A stretch of 64,000 nucleotides of DNA from Ruminiclostridium papyrosolvens C7 (GCF_000421965.1 NZ_ATAY01000034.1:1-64000), one strand, 5' to 3'. Shown: positions 44,784 through 54,262, counted from the stretch's first letter. The notes: a model not told the origin generated them from the sequence alone. Program-made: numbers and translations.

Positions 44784-44837
44784 ATAATTGCTTGGATATA
44801 TAGCATCTCATTGTAAAATGCTGATCCAGGCAATTAT
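44784..44837 (+). other. Structured palindrome downstream of the PQQ genes
   Basis: ATAATTGC (44784-44791) and GCAATTAT (44830-44837) pair, continued by TTGGAT with ATCCAG, then AGCAT (44802-44806) with ATGCT (44818-44822). No T-run follows directly. It may be a terminator or a small structured RNA. Confidence 0.45.
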
Positions 44838-45035
44838 ATTAATTGGGGTACGCAACGGTATACTGTAGTTTCAGACTTTTACGTCTTTGAAATCGTATAA
44901 TTATCAATACTAAAAATAATTAAGGAAAAGTTAATAAATTTTGTCTATAAAATGTTACACAAATATATTATAATTAGGTAAATTTAGTAAATCAGAGGCG
45001 TAATTACTCAAAAGAAAACAAGTGAGGGAGATATT

Positions 45036-45611
45036 TTGGAGATGAAAATTTTGAAAGAATTATTAGGCTGGGTGGGAACAATACTGGGGTCTGTGGTTTT
45101 GGCATTGATAGTTATAATTTTCATATTTCAGCCAACCAGTGTAGATGGACATTCAATGGATAATACTTTGCATGATAAGGAAAAAATAATAATTAATAAG
45201 ACTCAGAATATATTCCGCAGTAAACCCAAATACGGAGACATCGTTATAATTGACAGCAGAGTAGATAGAAAAAGAACCTTTTGGGATAACGTTATAGACC
45301 CGCTCAAATACAATATATTAGTATCAAGGTTTACTGAAAACACTCAGCAGGTATTCTGGGTTAAGAGAGTAATAGGTAAGGCCGGAGACGAATTGCAGTT
45401 TAAGGATGGAAAAGTTATCCGCAACGGTATACCGTTAGAAGAACCATACATAAGAGAGCCAATGCTTTATCAATCGGAAAATACAATAAAGGTTCCCGAG
45501 GATGCCGTCTTTGTTATGGGAGACAACAGAAATGAAAGTAAGGACAGCAGAATCATAGGCCCTATACCCATTGACCATGTAGTGGGCAAATATCTATTCA
45601 GACTTGGTTAA
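45036..45611 (+). CDS. lepB: Signal peptidase I
   Basis: 191 residues from a TTG at 45036, five bases after GAGGGAG; the ATG at 45042 is an alternative start. One N-terminal membrane helix (about 11-31), then the catalytic Ser S40 in VDGHSMDNTL and the general-base Lys K110 in FWVKRVIG, and the conserved VFVMGDNRNESKDSR. It cleaves Sec and Tat signal peptides on the outer face of the membrane. The size and single anchor are typical of Gram-positive type I signal peptidases (SipS group). Clostridia often carry several copies. Confidence 0.93.
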   Translation: MEMKILKELLGWVGTILGSVVLALIVIIFIFQPTSVDGHSMDNTLHDKEKIIINKTQNIFRSKPKYGDIVIIDSRVDRKRTFWDNVIDPLKYNILVSRFTENTQQVFWVKRVIGKAGDELQFKDGKVIRNGIPLEEPYIREPMLYQSENTIKVPEDAVFVMGDNRNESKDSRIIGPIPIDHVVGKYLFRLG

Positions 45612-45637
45612 TACACATTATAGTAATTGGAGGATTT

Positions 45638-46396
45638 ATGGACCCGCTTTCGATATACAAGAAGAATTATCATGTAGATTATGGCGACGCAGATTATTTT
45701 AAAAGACTAAAACTCAGTTATCTTTTTAACTACTTTCAGAATATTGCAGGCCTCCATTCCGAGAGTACAAACCTTGGTATAGGTAAATTACAAAATGAAT
45801 ATGGTGTGGCGTGGGTAATGATTCGAATGATGCTGGAAATTAACAGGATGCCCGGTATTAACGAAGATATTTCAATTGAGACATGGCCGGTATCACCTAA
45901 GAAAATGATTATAGAAAGAAATTTTATCGTGAGGGATATGGAAGGTAATATTCTTGTCAGTGCAATTTCAAGCTGGGTTATATTGGATTTACAGAAACGT
46001 CAGATGGTTAAAATTGATTCCATGATTCCACCACAGCATCCGGAATTCTTAGAATCAAAAGCAATAGACAGAAAATTTGAAAAGCTGAAACCAGCGGGAG
46101 AGTTGAATTCAGTTTACAAAAAACTTATAGGTTTTAGTGACCTTGATATTAACGGTCACGTAAATAATGCAAAATATATAGACTATATATTAGACTGTTT
46201 TTCCTTAGATAAGCATGAAAAGTATAGTGCCAAATCAATTCAGATAAATTATGTAAACGAAGCTGTTGCTGGAGATACTATTTCCTTATACAAGGATATT
46301 GCGGAGATAGACGGCAGCCACAAGAAAGTGTATATTGAAGGAATAAATGAAACGGACGGTAAGGTTCATTTTCAAGCATACATTCAAGTGCAATAA
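45638..46396 (+). CDS. Acyl-ACP thioesterase (FatA/FatB-type)
   Basis: 252 residues with tandem hotdog halves. The N-terminal half has DADYFKRLKLSYLFNYFQNIAGLHS and VAWVMIRMMLEINRMP. The C-terminal half has SDLDINGHVNNAKYIDYIL, where the Asn-His motif in NGHVNN is the thioesterase active site of plant and bacterial acyl-ACP thioesterases. It releases fatty acids from acyl-ACP. GGAGG lies five bases upstream. It is 26 bases after the signal peptidase gene; no functional tie to it is evident. Confidence 0.87.
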   Translation: MDPLSIYKKNYHVDYGDADYFKRLKLSYLFNYFQNIAGLHSESTNLGIGKLQNEYGVAWVMIRMMLEINRMPGINEDISIETWPVSPKKMIIERNFIVRDMEGNILVSAISSWVILDLQKRQMVKIDSMIPPQHPEFLESKAIDRKFEKLKPAGELNSVYKKLIGFSDLDINGHVNNAKYIDYILDCFSLDKHEKYSAKSIQINYVNEAVAGDTISLYKDIAEIDGSHKKVYIEGINETDGKVHFQAYIQVQ

Positions 46397-46448
46397 GACA
46401 GTACAAATATAACTAGTAAATACTTTTAAACCCGGGGAGGTCGTTTAT

Positions 46449-47093
46449 ATGAATAATTCAAAGAAACTAAAAGCTATTGTTGCTGTTCTTTTTTGCTTTA
46501 TTATTATTTTGGTAATTTTGCTTGTATATGCTGTGGGTCAGTCAAAGGAACCATCTGAATCTTCAAGTACACCTTCTAATTCATCAACAACAGCATCACA
46601 AACTACTTTGTCACAAACTACCGGATCACAAACTATTGTATCACAAACAACTCCAGCTAATGAGACAATGGAACTCAAACTTTATTATTATGATGCTGAT
46701 GATTATGAGAAACCAAAGGAAATCCGTAATATCATAACTGATAAAAAATTGTATGAAACTGATTTAACCTCTGCAATAAACAATGTTTTGTCCTCTACCG
46801 ACATAAAAATAAACAAGGCTGTATTGGATGGAAAGAATATTACCATTGATTTGCCCAAAGAGACTGTAAAAAAGTTTAATTCAGGTAGTGCAGGAGGTAT
46901 AACCCATACCAACATACTTGCAATGACAGTACTGAATCTTTCTGGAGTTGAACAAATGCAGGTAACTATGGACGGAGAAGCAGGTATTGAGTCTGATCAT
47001 TTCAGCTTTAACGGTACTTTTATTAAGCCTGAGGAAGGTAAAAAGTACACTTTCAGCCCATCAGATAATCCGGGAAAGACTTTGGAATTTTAA
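46449..47093 (+). CDS. GerMN-domain membrane-anchored protein
   Basis: 214 residues. A membrane helix (about 8-28) is followed by a Ser/Thr/Gln linker with near-repeats of SQTT (residues about 46-75), then a GerMN domain (MELKLYYYDADDYEKP, DLTSAINNVLSS, VLDGKNITIDLPKETV). GerMN domains are found in the germination and sporulation protein GerM and in lipoproteins; GerM acts in spore engulfment and germination. The exact role of this copy is unknown. GGGGAGG lies upstream at a normal distance. Confidence 0.8.
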   Translation: MNNSKKLKAIVAVLFCFIIILVILLVYAVGQSKEPSESSSTPSNSSTTASQTTLSQTTGSQTIVSQTTPANETMELKLYYYDADDYEKPKEIRNIITDKKLYETDLTSAINNVLSSTDIKINKAVLDGKNITIDLPKETVKKFNSGSAGGITHTNILAMTVLNLSGVEQMQVTMDGEAGIESDHFSFNGTFIKPEEGKKYTFSPSDNPGKTLEF

Positions 47094-47095
47094 TT

Positions 47096-47866
47096 ATGAA
47101 AAATAAATATTTTCAGATATTTTTGTACATATTGGCTGCCGCAGGAATAATGGACACTATAATTATTGCAAAAAGAAGCGGCGGTATGGATATGGGAATT
47201 TTGCTTCCTGCTATTGGAGGCGTTTGTATAATAATATGGGCCTTATTTAAAAAAACAGGATTATACAGGCGAAGGCCCAAATTTTACAGTAAACTTATAA
47301 AAGTATTTACAGGACTTTTCCTCATATGGTTGGTTTCTTTTATTATAATAACAGCAGTCATAATAACCTCTGCCATGTCCGACAAGGAGCAGCGGGTTGA
47401 CAGCGTAATAGTACTAGGTGCGGGGCTCAAAGGCGAAACACCGACACTGGTTTTGAAAAAGAGACTTGATCATACCTTGGATTATTACAAACTTAATCCT
47501 GATGTAAAGATAATAGTATCAGGGGGACAGGGTATAGGAGAAACCATAACGGAAGCAGAGGGAATGAAAAGGTACCTGGTTAAGCATAATATACCCGAAA
47601 ATGTTATTTTGAAAGAGGAAAAGTCTACCAGTACATATGAAAACATGCTGTATTCTAAAAAAATGTATGAAAGTACTATTGGAAGGCCTCTTGATAAGGT
47701 ATTGATTGTAACTAACGATTTTCATATGTTCAGGGCGAAAATACTTGCAAAAAGAGCCGGACTAAAACCGTATGGAATCAGTTCCGGCACTCCATGGTAC
47801 ATATACCCAAATGTTTGTTTAAGAGAGTACTTTGCTTTATTTAAGTCCATTATTTTAGACAGATAA
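47096..47866 (+). CDS. YdcF/SanA-like DUF218 membrane protein
   Basis: 256 residues with about three N-terminal membrane helices and then a DUF218 domain: DSVIVLGAGLKGETPTLVLKKRLD, IIVSGGQGIGETITEAEGM and VLIVTNDFHMFRAKILA. Relatives (SanA, ElyC, YdcF) act in envelope integrity; a nucleotide or SAM-binding capacity has been described for YdcF. The precise activity is unknown. It starts two bases after the GerMN stop with only a weak ribosome site, so it may be translationally coupled. Its 3' end overlaps the convergent GH95 gene by 12 bases. Confidence 0.83.
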   Translation: MKNKYFQIFLYILAAAGIMDTIIIAKRSGGMDMGILLPAIGGVCIIIWALFKKTGLYRRRPKFYSKLIKVFTGLFLIWLVSFIIITAVIITSAMSDKEQRVDSVIVLGAGLKGETPTLVLKKRLDHTLDYYKLNPDVKIIVSGGQGIGETITEAEGMKRYLVKHNIPENVILKEEKSTSTYENMLYSKKMYESTIGRPLDKVLIVTNDFHMFRAKILAKRAGLKPYGISSGTPWYIYPNVCLREYFALFKSIILDR

Positions 47867-50182
47867 GATAAAATTAACACTTTCATTTGCAGTTAGCTTG
47901 ACTAAAACGGAGTTTTCTATTCTTTCAACATATTTGTCTGCCGTAAAAGCTTCATTTATCCTAATACGGCAGACTCCGTTTTGTCCTGCCGTTATCCGTG
48001 CACGGACAAGATGATGTTCCCGCCATGAAATATCTACAGTGTAGTTTCCTCTGGCTTTTATGCCGGTTACACTACCGTTTTTCCAATTATCCGGCAAAGC
48101 AGGTAGAAGGTGCAGTTCTCCTTTATGGCTTTGTAACAGCATTTCTATAATGCCTGTGGTAAAGCCAAAATTACCGTCTATTTGAAATGGAGGGTGTGCG
48201 TCAAAAAGGTTAGGATAAACGGAACGGGTTAAAAGTTGATTAACAAAACGGTAGGCATTATTCCCGTCACCTATTCTGGCGTAAAGACATATAAGCCAAG
48301 CACAACTCCAGCCTGTATGACCGCCTCCGTTAGAAAGTCGTTGTTCCAGAGATTTACGACAGGCTTCAGCAAGTTCGGGTGTGTGCAGTGGACTTATAAC
48401 ACTGCCGGGATAAAGTCCAAAAAGATGGGACATATGCCGATGGCCCGGTTCTTCTTCAACATATTCATCAGGCCACTCCAACAGCTGGCCGTTACCGCCT
48501 ATTTGAAATGGGGGCAACTTGCAAAGCCGTTGGGCAAGTAAGTCAGAAAGGTCTGAATCAATTTTAAGAATTGACTGTGCTTCGATACAGCTTTCAAAAA
48601 GCTCTCGGATAATAGCCAAGTCCATAGTTGAACCTTTTGTGATTGAACATATTCGACCTTCAGCATCTATAAACGCATTCTCAGGTGAAGTAGATGGGTT
48701 GGTTACAAAATACCGATTTTCATCAGGCTTCATATAATCAAGCAAAAACAAAACTGCTTCTCGTATAATATAATAGTGATTTTTTAAGAAATCAGCGTCA
48801 CAGGTGAATCTGTAATGCTCCATAATGTGAATAGAGAGCCATGCACCACCCATAGGCCAAAACCCCCATCTTGCCTGACCTGACACAGCAGAAGTCATAC
48901 GCCATAAATCAGTGTTGTGGTGAAGTACAAAACCCCTGCACCCGTAATGTACACGTGATATCTCAGAGCCCGCCTTTGAAACGTCTTTCAGCAGGTCAAA
49001 CAGCGGTAAATGACATTCTGAAAGGTTTGCAGTCTCAGCAGGCCAATAGTTCATTTCAGTGTTAATATTGGTAGTGTAATTAGAGGACCAAGGTGCTGTC
49101 AGCTCCTTATTCCAAATTCCTTGAAGATTAGCCGCTTGTGTGCCGGGACGGGAACAGGCCATAAGCAGATACCTGCCATAGGCAAACATCAGTGAATCCA
49201 AAGAGGGGTCATACTTTCCTGATGCATATGCAGCCAATATTTTATCAGTTGGCTGGGGCGACTGCGGGCCAAGGTCAAGACAAACACGGTCAAATAAAGC
49301 AGCGTGGTCAGCTTTATGGCGGGATAAAAGCTCATTCCAACTGTATCCTGCTGCCTCATCCAGTATTTTCATACATTTGGTTAAAGGGTCTGTTCCTGAA
49401 CTACCGGGCATTTTATCAAATCCCTCAAAATTTGTAGCCGAAGAGAGTATCAGAAGAACTTCATCCGCAGCGGTGACTGAAATCCGGTCTGCTTCAGCAA
49501 TTAAGGAGCCACCCTTTACATTTGCCCTTATTCCGACTGAAAAGCGTATACTGCGACTTTGCTCTTTATGGTCATAGAGTATATGTTTATCTGCTTCCAC
49601 GTAGTCTGGAATCATGCGGGAGGGACAGTCGCCGGTCATTATCAGGCTATTGTCCCTTTTTGCTATCCGATAACGCAGTTGAGAATCAAGTGTTGCGGTA
49701 AAAGTCAATGAACCGGACTTATCTGCAGTCATGTGAACTACCATAACGTCGTCGGGATAGGAACATATAACCTCACGGAAATAATTGACGCCACCGCAGG
49801 TATAACGGGTTTCGCATACGGCTGTATTAAGGGAGAGTGAACGGCTGTAGCCTTTAGTATCCCCTGACAGTTCATAAGTCAATAATAACCTGCCAAGAGG
49901 GAGATAGGACTGTGAGTAACCTGTTAGTACATTTTCTTCTATAAGCTTCTGTGCCTCATAATTTTTGCCTTCATCCACAAGGCGTTGTACTTTATGTAAG
50001 ACAGGCAGTACGTTCTTGTTAATATCCTGTCCGGGTAATCCGGACCATAGAGTATCGTCGTTTAAATCAATACATTCCTGTATAATACCGCCATGAACCA
50101 TTCCACCAAGACGACCGTTACCGATAGGCAGTGCCTCTTCCCAAATACGGGCGGGGGATTTATACCATAACATATAGTCCAA
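47855..50182 (-). CDS. GH95 alpha-L-fucosidase
   Basis: 775 residues from a TTG at 50182, seven bases after AGGAGGG; an ATG three codons later is too far from that site, and longer frames lack one. Signature segments are WYKSPARIWEEALPIGNGRLGGMVHGG, TTNINTEMNYWPAETANLS (the two catalytic-site Asn), STSPENAF with E501 and FQIDGNFG with D669, matching the catalytic residues known for Bifidobacterium AfcA. GH95 enzymes remove alpha-1,2-linked fucose (some alpha-galactose) by inversion. There is no signal peptide, so it works on imported oligosaccharides. It is last in the leftward transporter operon, 134 bases after the binding protein. Confidence 0.92.
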   Translation of the reverse strand: MDYMLWYKSPARIWEEALPIGNGRLGGMVHGGIIQECIDLNDDTLWSGLPGQDINKNVLPVLHKVQRLVDEGKNYEAQKLIEENVLTGYSQSYLPLGRLLLTYELSGDTKGYSRSLSLNTAVCETRYTCGGVNYFREVICSYPDDVMVVHMTADKSGSLTFTATLDSQLRYRIAKRDNSLIMTGDCPSRMIPDYVEADKHILYDHKEQSRSIRFSVGIRANVKGGSLIAEADRISVTAADEVLLILSSATNFEGFDKMPGSSGTDPLTKCMKILDEAAGYSWNELLSRHKADHAALFDRVCLDLGPQSPQPTDKILAAYASGKYDPSLDSLMFAYGRYLLMACSRPGTQAANLQGIWNKELTAPWSSNYTTNINTEMNYWPAETANLSECHLPLFDLLKDVSKAGSEISRVHYGCRGFVLHHNTDLWRMTSAVSGQARWGFWPMGGAWLSIHIMEHYRFTCDADFLKNHYYIIREAVLFLLDYMKPDENRYFVTNPSTSPENAFIDAEGRICSITKGSTMDLAIIRELFESCIEAQSILKIDSDLSDLLAQRLCKLPPFQIGGNGQLLEWPDEYVEEEPGHRHMSHLFGLYPGSVISPLHTPELAEACRKSLEQRLSNGGGHTGWSCAWLICLYARIGDGNNAYRFVNQLLTRSVYPNLFDAHPPFQIDGNFGFTTGIIEMLLQSHKGELHLLPALPDNWKNGSVTGIKARGNYTVDISWREHHLVRARITAGQNGVCRIRINEAFTADKYVERIENSVLVKLTANESVNFILSV

Positions 50183-50316
50183 TAAGATTCCCTCCTGAAA
50201 AATTAGTAATATATAGAAAAATGTCTCGTGAAAAGGATAAGGATGCTTCCCCGGTATTACCGAAGGCTGCACCCTTTTCCCGAAGAGAGGATTATAAAAA
50301 TGTACAGTTTCTTAAT

Positions 50317-52089
50317 TTATTTTCCGCTGTCTGCTGCCTGCTTACGGGCTGCAGCGAGCTCAGCTAACTGCTGTTTATTCCATTCTACAACGGTGTCAAA
50401 ACCTTCTCCCTTGACCTTCTCGGTCATCTGTTTCAGAAGGGAATTAAACTCACTGTCACTCTTTGCATATACCATTTTCCAGGAATAGTCACGGATATCC
50501 ATTTTGACTACGTCCTGAGTTGACTGAATGTCAGATGGAAGAGTAGGAGCAACATAATCGGTGCCGGGAGAAACTGAAATCTGGTTGTTCTTAACAAGCC
50601 ATTCTTTTGCAGACAGAGCACCGTCCATGGCTGCACTCCAGTTTTTCTGCAGGGTACTTGTGTTGGATAATAGGGTTGACGACCAAAGCTTGTAATAGTA
50701 TGGCTCTTTGGTATTCGGATTAATCGAGTTTGCTGCCAAGCCATCAAAGCCGACCTTACACTCTCCTGTCTGCCAATCGCTGCCGCCAAACTCACTAGAT
50801 ACTTCTACTGCAATCGATGGCATACATTTTTTACCAAAGTCAGTTAATGTTGGCTTACCATTTTCCATTTTCCATGCAAGACCTTCAGGGCCATTCTTAA
50901 TTGTCATTGTTCCTTCAGGAGAGTAGTACCAGTTTAGGAAATCCATAGCACGCTCAGGGTTTTTGCAGGACTTTCCTAATGCCACAAGGTAAGTACTGCC
51001 GTTTGGAGTAAATCCGTTTGACCAGATTTTCTCATCTGCTATAGGAACAAGAGCAAAGCCTGCACCCTTTGATATGTTGTCAGCATTGTTGAAATTGTTA
51101 GGGCCGAGCCAACTGAACTGTGAATATAGAACCTGACCATTTGAATACTTTTTGGTAATATCATCCCAGGTCTGATTGATTGAATCGGGGTCCAGAAGAC
51201 CATCACGGTATGCCTGATTGTAAACTTTCAAAGCTTTTACATAGTAACCGTTGGGGTCGATAATGCTCTGATACTCCGAAGCCAAATTATTAGTCAGAAG
51301 AAAACCACCAAAGGGAGCTTCCTCATACCCGTAAAGCTCTGCAATCATTTTTCCGAACATCATCATGCAGCCGTCCCAATCCTTAAACAGTGAAAAAGCA
51401 TACTGCTTCTGTCCGTTTGAGTTGGTGGGGTGCTTTTGTGCCATTGCTTTTAACATCGGATATACATCATCGAAGGTACTCAGCTTAGGAGAACCGATTT
51501 CCTGATAGTAGTCATAACGGGTGTATACACCGAATGTAAGATCAGAGTCTTCGGAAGGAGTATTGGGAGACTCAGTAGAAACATTATTAGGAATTGCATA
51601 ATCACCATATTTGTCGGAAACACGCTTAAGGGCACCTGAAAAATTCTTAACAATGTTATCACCGTGCTTTGCCAGCAGTTCGTTATCCGATAGTTTCATT
51701 AGAAGCCCGGCTTTAAGTGAATCAGTGAATTTGGTGTCCATGGCACCGTATACCACAATATCACCAAGGTCGCCGGAAGCAGAACGTGTCTGAAAAGACT
51801 GGTCTGCATTTCCATCTGTCTGAGCTGAAATAATGTTTAGCTTGAGATTAAATTTGTCTTTGATCACCTTTCCGAACCATCCTATCTGTTCACCTTGGAA
51901 ATTTCCCGTTAAAGTGTAAACATCAAGTGTTACCGTATCCTTATAAGGATTGTTGCCGGAACCGGATGCGGAACTGCTCAAACCGGATGAGGAACTACTG
52001 TCGCCGCCCGGTTTAGTACAGGCCGCCATACTTACGGTAACACCGAGGATAATGGCAGCGGTTAGGGATTTAATAAGCCACTTTTTCAT
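50317..52089 (-). CDS. ABC-transporter substrate-binding lipoprotein (oligosaccharide)
   Basis: 590 residues. The lipobox is MAAC with C24, followed by a Ser/Gly linker, then a family-1 type extracellular binding protein of the large LplA/YtcQ kind. It binds the substrate outside and delivers it to the two permeases upstream in the operon. GGAGG lies seven bases before the ATG. Its gene order, after both permeases and before the GH95, is unusual; a nested palindrome at 52138-52164 separates it from the permease gene. No ATPase gene is present; clostridial oligosaccharide systems commonly share a distant MsmK/MsmX-type ATPase. Confidence 0.9.
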   Translation of the reverse strand: MKKWLIKSLTAAIILGVTVSMAACTKPGGDSSSSSGLSSSASGSGNNPYKDTVTLDVYTLTGNFQGEQIGWFGKVIKDKFNLKLNIISAQTDGNADQSFQTRSASGDLGDIVVYGAMDTKFTDSLKAGLLMKLSDNELLAKHGDNIVKNFSGALKRVSDKYGDYAIPNNVSTESPNTPSEDSDLTFGVYTRYDYYQEIGSPKLSTFDDVYPMLKAMAQKHPTNSNGQKQYAFSLFKDWDGCMMMFGKMIAELYGYEEAPFGGFLLTNNLASEYQSIIDPNGYYVKALKVYNQAYRDGLLDPDSINQTWDDITKKYSNGQVLYSQFSWLGPNNFNNADNISKGAGFALVPIADEKIWSNGFTPNGSTYLVALGKSCKNPERAMDFLNWYYSPEGTMTIKNGPEGLAWKMENGKPTLTDFGKKCMPSIAVEVSSEFGGSDWQTGECKVGFDGLAANSINPNTKEPYYYKLWSSTLLSNTSTLQKNWSAAMDGALSAKEWLVKNNQISVSPGTDYVAPTLPSDIQSTQDVVKMDIRDYSWKMVYAKSDSEFNSLLKQMTEKVKGEGFDTVVEWNKQQLAELAAARKQAADSGK

Positions 52090-52137
52090 ACATAAACCTC
52101 CATTAAATTATTGTATTATTAAAGCAGTGTTTTTTAT

Positions 52138-52164
52138 GTGCCGTTACACTGCCGTGTATGGCAC
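52138..52164 (-). other. Intercistronic hairpin between permease and binding-protein genes
   Basis: GTGCC (52138-52142) pairs with GGCAC (52160-52164), enclosing ACAC (52146-52149) / GTGT (52154-52157). Such hairpins often protect the downstream mRNA end and raise binding-protein expression relative to the permeases. Confidence 0.45.
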
Positions 52165-52184
52165 GGATAAACCATATTACAGAA

Positions 52185-53108
52185 TTAACCCTTGACGGCA
52201 CCTATAATTATACCACCCACAAAAAACCGTTGGAAAAAGGGATATACAAACAAAATCGGAAGAATTACAACAACCGAAACAGTCATTCTAACGGATTGTG
52301 CCGTTTGAGAGCCTGCAAGATTTGATACCGATTGACCAATTCCCGCACCGCTGTTTCTCATAATACTGGCCAGAGAGCTTGCCTGATTGAGGTAGCGGTA
52401 CAGAATAAACTGCAAGGTGTACAGATGGCTGTCTGTCATCAATAACAGGGTGTCAGTAAAAGAATTCCATTGCCCTACTGCTGCAAAAATGGCAACCGTT
52501 GCAAGGATGGGAACGCAGAGGGGCCAGACAACCTTGATAAATATGGTGAAGTATCCGGCACCATCTATCTGTGCCGCTTCCTGAAGTGCCTGTGGAGTAT
52601 TCTCAATATATGTTTTAACAAGGATCACATTAAATGGCGCTACAATAGCCGGCAGTATATATGCAAAGAAATTGTTCCTAAGTCCCAGATTCAGCATTGT
52701 AATGAACCATGGAATAAGACCTGCATTGAAGTACATTGTCACAATAACAAAACGGTACCAGAATTTTCGGCCCCACATTTCTTTTTTTGTAAACAGGTAT
52801 CCTAAAAAAGCTGAGGCAAAAACTGTTAAAGCGGCACCAATTATTGTACGTGCTACCGACACAAACAAGGCATCTGTAAGCCCGTTTAGCTTCAAAATTT
52901 TGACGTAGTTGTCAAAATGAATTTTTTGGGGAAGTAGTAAAACTGCTGTCTTTGAGCTGATTTCATTTGCAGTAAGGGTGTTTATAATCAAAAAGTAAAA
53001 AGGATATATACAAGCAATAGTTAAAGCTGCAAATACTAAATATGTAATTATATAAAACACAATGTCTCCGAAATTGTAATGTTCTTTCTTTTTTAGTATG
53101 GGTAACAT
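52185..53108 (-). CDS. ABC-transporter permease, LplC/YtcP type
   Basis: 307 residues with six hydrophobic segments. The cytoplasmic EAA loop, which contacts the ATPase, reads EAAQIDGAGYFTIFIKVVWP. The C-terminal FFVGGIIIGAVKG is a typical ending of this carbohydrate permease group. With its neighbour it forms the membrane channel for oligosaccharide import. GGAGG lies nine bases before the ATG; it begins 27 bases after the first permease stop. Confidence 0.92.
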   Translation of the reverse strand: MLPILKKKEHYNFGDIVFYIITYLVFAALTIACIYPFYFLIINTLTANEISSKTAVLLLPQKIHFDNYVKILKLNGLTDALFVSVARTIIGAALTVFASAFLGYLFTKKEMWGRKFWYRFVIVTMYFNAGLIPWFITMLNLGLRNNFFAYILPAIVAPFNVILVKTYIENTPQALQEAAQIDGAGYFTIFIKVVWPLCVPILATVAIFAAVGQWNSFTDTLLLMTDSHLYTLQFILYRYLNQASSLASIMRNSGAGIGQSVSNLAGSQTAQSVRMTVSVVVILPILFVYPFFQRFFVGGIIIGAVKG

Positions 53109-53134
53109 GGTTGTTTTCCTCCTTTATTAACCTG

Positions 53135-54085
53135 TCAGACGATAGTTTCGCCGCGCAGAAGTTTAGATACGCCGTTAACCGTAAACAGCAGTGCTATGCT
53201 GACGATAGACTTGAGCATACTAACAGCAGTTGCAAGAGGGAAATTCATACTGCCAACACCTATATTATAAACATAGAGGTCAAGAACCTGAATATGTGCT
53301 TTGTTCATTGCATTCTGGAATACGTAATACTGGTCAAGGCCATTATTAAGAAAATTAGCAACTGACAGCATGAGCAGAACAAAGAAGGTTGGCAACAGCG
53401 AAGGAACAGTGATATTCCACATTGTACGGAAGCGCCCTGCTCCATCGACCTTGGCAGCTTCATAAAGCTCCTGATCAATGCCTGCTATTGCGGCAAGGTA
53501 CATGATGGCGCTCCAACCGAGAGTTTTCCACAAACTCCACAAAGTCATTGAAAGCCATGTATGGTTATCGCTTGCAAGAAAGTTAATCGGAGAAGAAATA
53601 ATGTGCATATCAATGAGAATTTTGTTTACCACGCCGTCTCCGGTCGAAAAGAACACATAGGCAACAGAGTAAACAAGTACCCAGCTTATAAAGTTAGGCA
53701 GAGTAGTTAACACTTGTACTATTCGTTTAAACCAGCCTCGCTTGACTTCATTTAGAAAAACGGCAAAGGCAAGGGGCAGAACGGAGGTTAACAGGTTTAG
53801 CCCGCTGATGGCAAAAGTATTGCGAAGAACATCACCGATTGCATTTCTGTAAGCAGGATTCGTAATAATTGATGTAATCCATTTGAGCCCCACAAAATCA
53901 CACTGATACAGCTTAAAGGGCGGACGATAATCAAACATTGAATAAATCCATCCGTATAAAGGTAAGTAGGAAAATGTAAAACAAAGTATCAGAAAAGGTA
54001 AAGCCATGAAAAACAGTTTGAATCGATCCCGGTGCTTATTCTTTTTTAACTTAACGTAAGTGGTGCTGCTAGACGGACTGGACAT
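53135..54085 (-). CDS. ABC-transporter permease, LplB/YteP type
   Basis: 316 residues from the ATG at 54085, seven bases after GGAGGG; a TTG five codons earlier overlaps that site. Six hydrophobic segments; opening with FMALPFLILCFTFSYLPLYG and EAA loop ELYEAAKVDGAGRFRTMWNITVP. It is first in the leftward operon of permease, permease, binding protein and GH95, and divergent from the GH31 gene. Confidence 0.92.
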   Translation of the reverse strand: MSSPSSSTTYVKLKKNKHRDRFKLFFMALPFLILCFTFSYLPLYGWIYSMFDYRPPFKLYQCDFVGLKWITSIITNPAYRNAIGDVLRNTFAISGLNLLTSVLPLAFAVFLNEVKRGWFKRIVQVLTTLPNFISWVLVYSVAYVFFSTGDGVVNKILIDMHIISSPINFLASDNHTWLSMTLWSLWKTLGWSAIMYLAAIAGIDQELYEAAKVDGAGRFRTMWNITVPSLLPTFFVLLMLSVANFLNNGLDQYYVFQNAMNKAHIQVLDLYVYNIGVGSMNFPLATAVSMLKSIVSIALLFTVNGVSKLLRGETIV

Positions 54086-54133
54086 TAAACTTCCCTCCAA
54101 ATATTTTTGGGTTTAGTAATTTTTTACAAAAAT

Positions 54134-54162
54134 ATTGTATCTTGCCTATTAAAATTTGTATA
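54134..54162 (-). promoter_or_regulatory. Leftward promoter of the transporter operon
   Basis: On the leftward strand TACAAT (complement of 54134-54139) is preceded, 17 bases away, by the poor -35 hexamer TATACA. A weak -35 fits a promoter needing an activator. Confidence 0.4.
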
Positions 54163-54178
54163 TCCTAAAAAAATAGTC

Positions 54179-54246
54179 AAAAACACTGTAAAATTTATAG
54201 GTGAGTATACTTTTTCAAAAAGTTCTAGAATTATTACAGTGTTTTT
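54179..54246. promoter_or_regulatory. 13-bp inverted repeat in the divergent promoter region, candidate operator
   Basis: AAAAACACTGTAA (54179-54191) and TTACAGTGTTTTT (54234-54246) are perfect inverted repeats 42 bases apart. A 15-base palindrome ACTTTTTCAAAAAGT lies between them (54209-54223). Each arm ends about 17 bases from the presumed -35 of its own promoter, the position of an AraC-type activator. The YesN-type regulator encoded in the rightward operon is the obvious candidate ligand. Confidence 0.5.
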
Positions 54247-54262
54247 GCTGTGATTTTTTACG

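Noticed and set aside
46591-46660. Short repeated SQTT-coding units as a CRISPR-like or VNTR array
   Set aside because: They are imperfect repeats inside a coding linker, without spacers.
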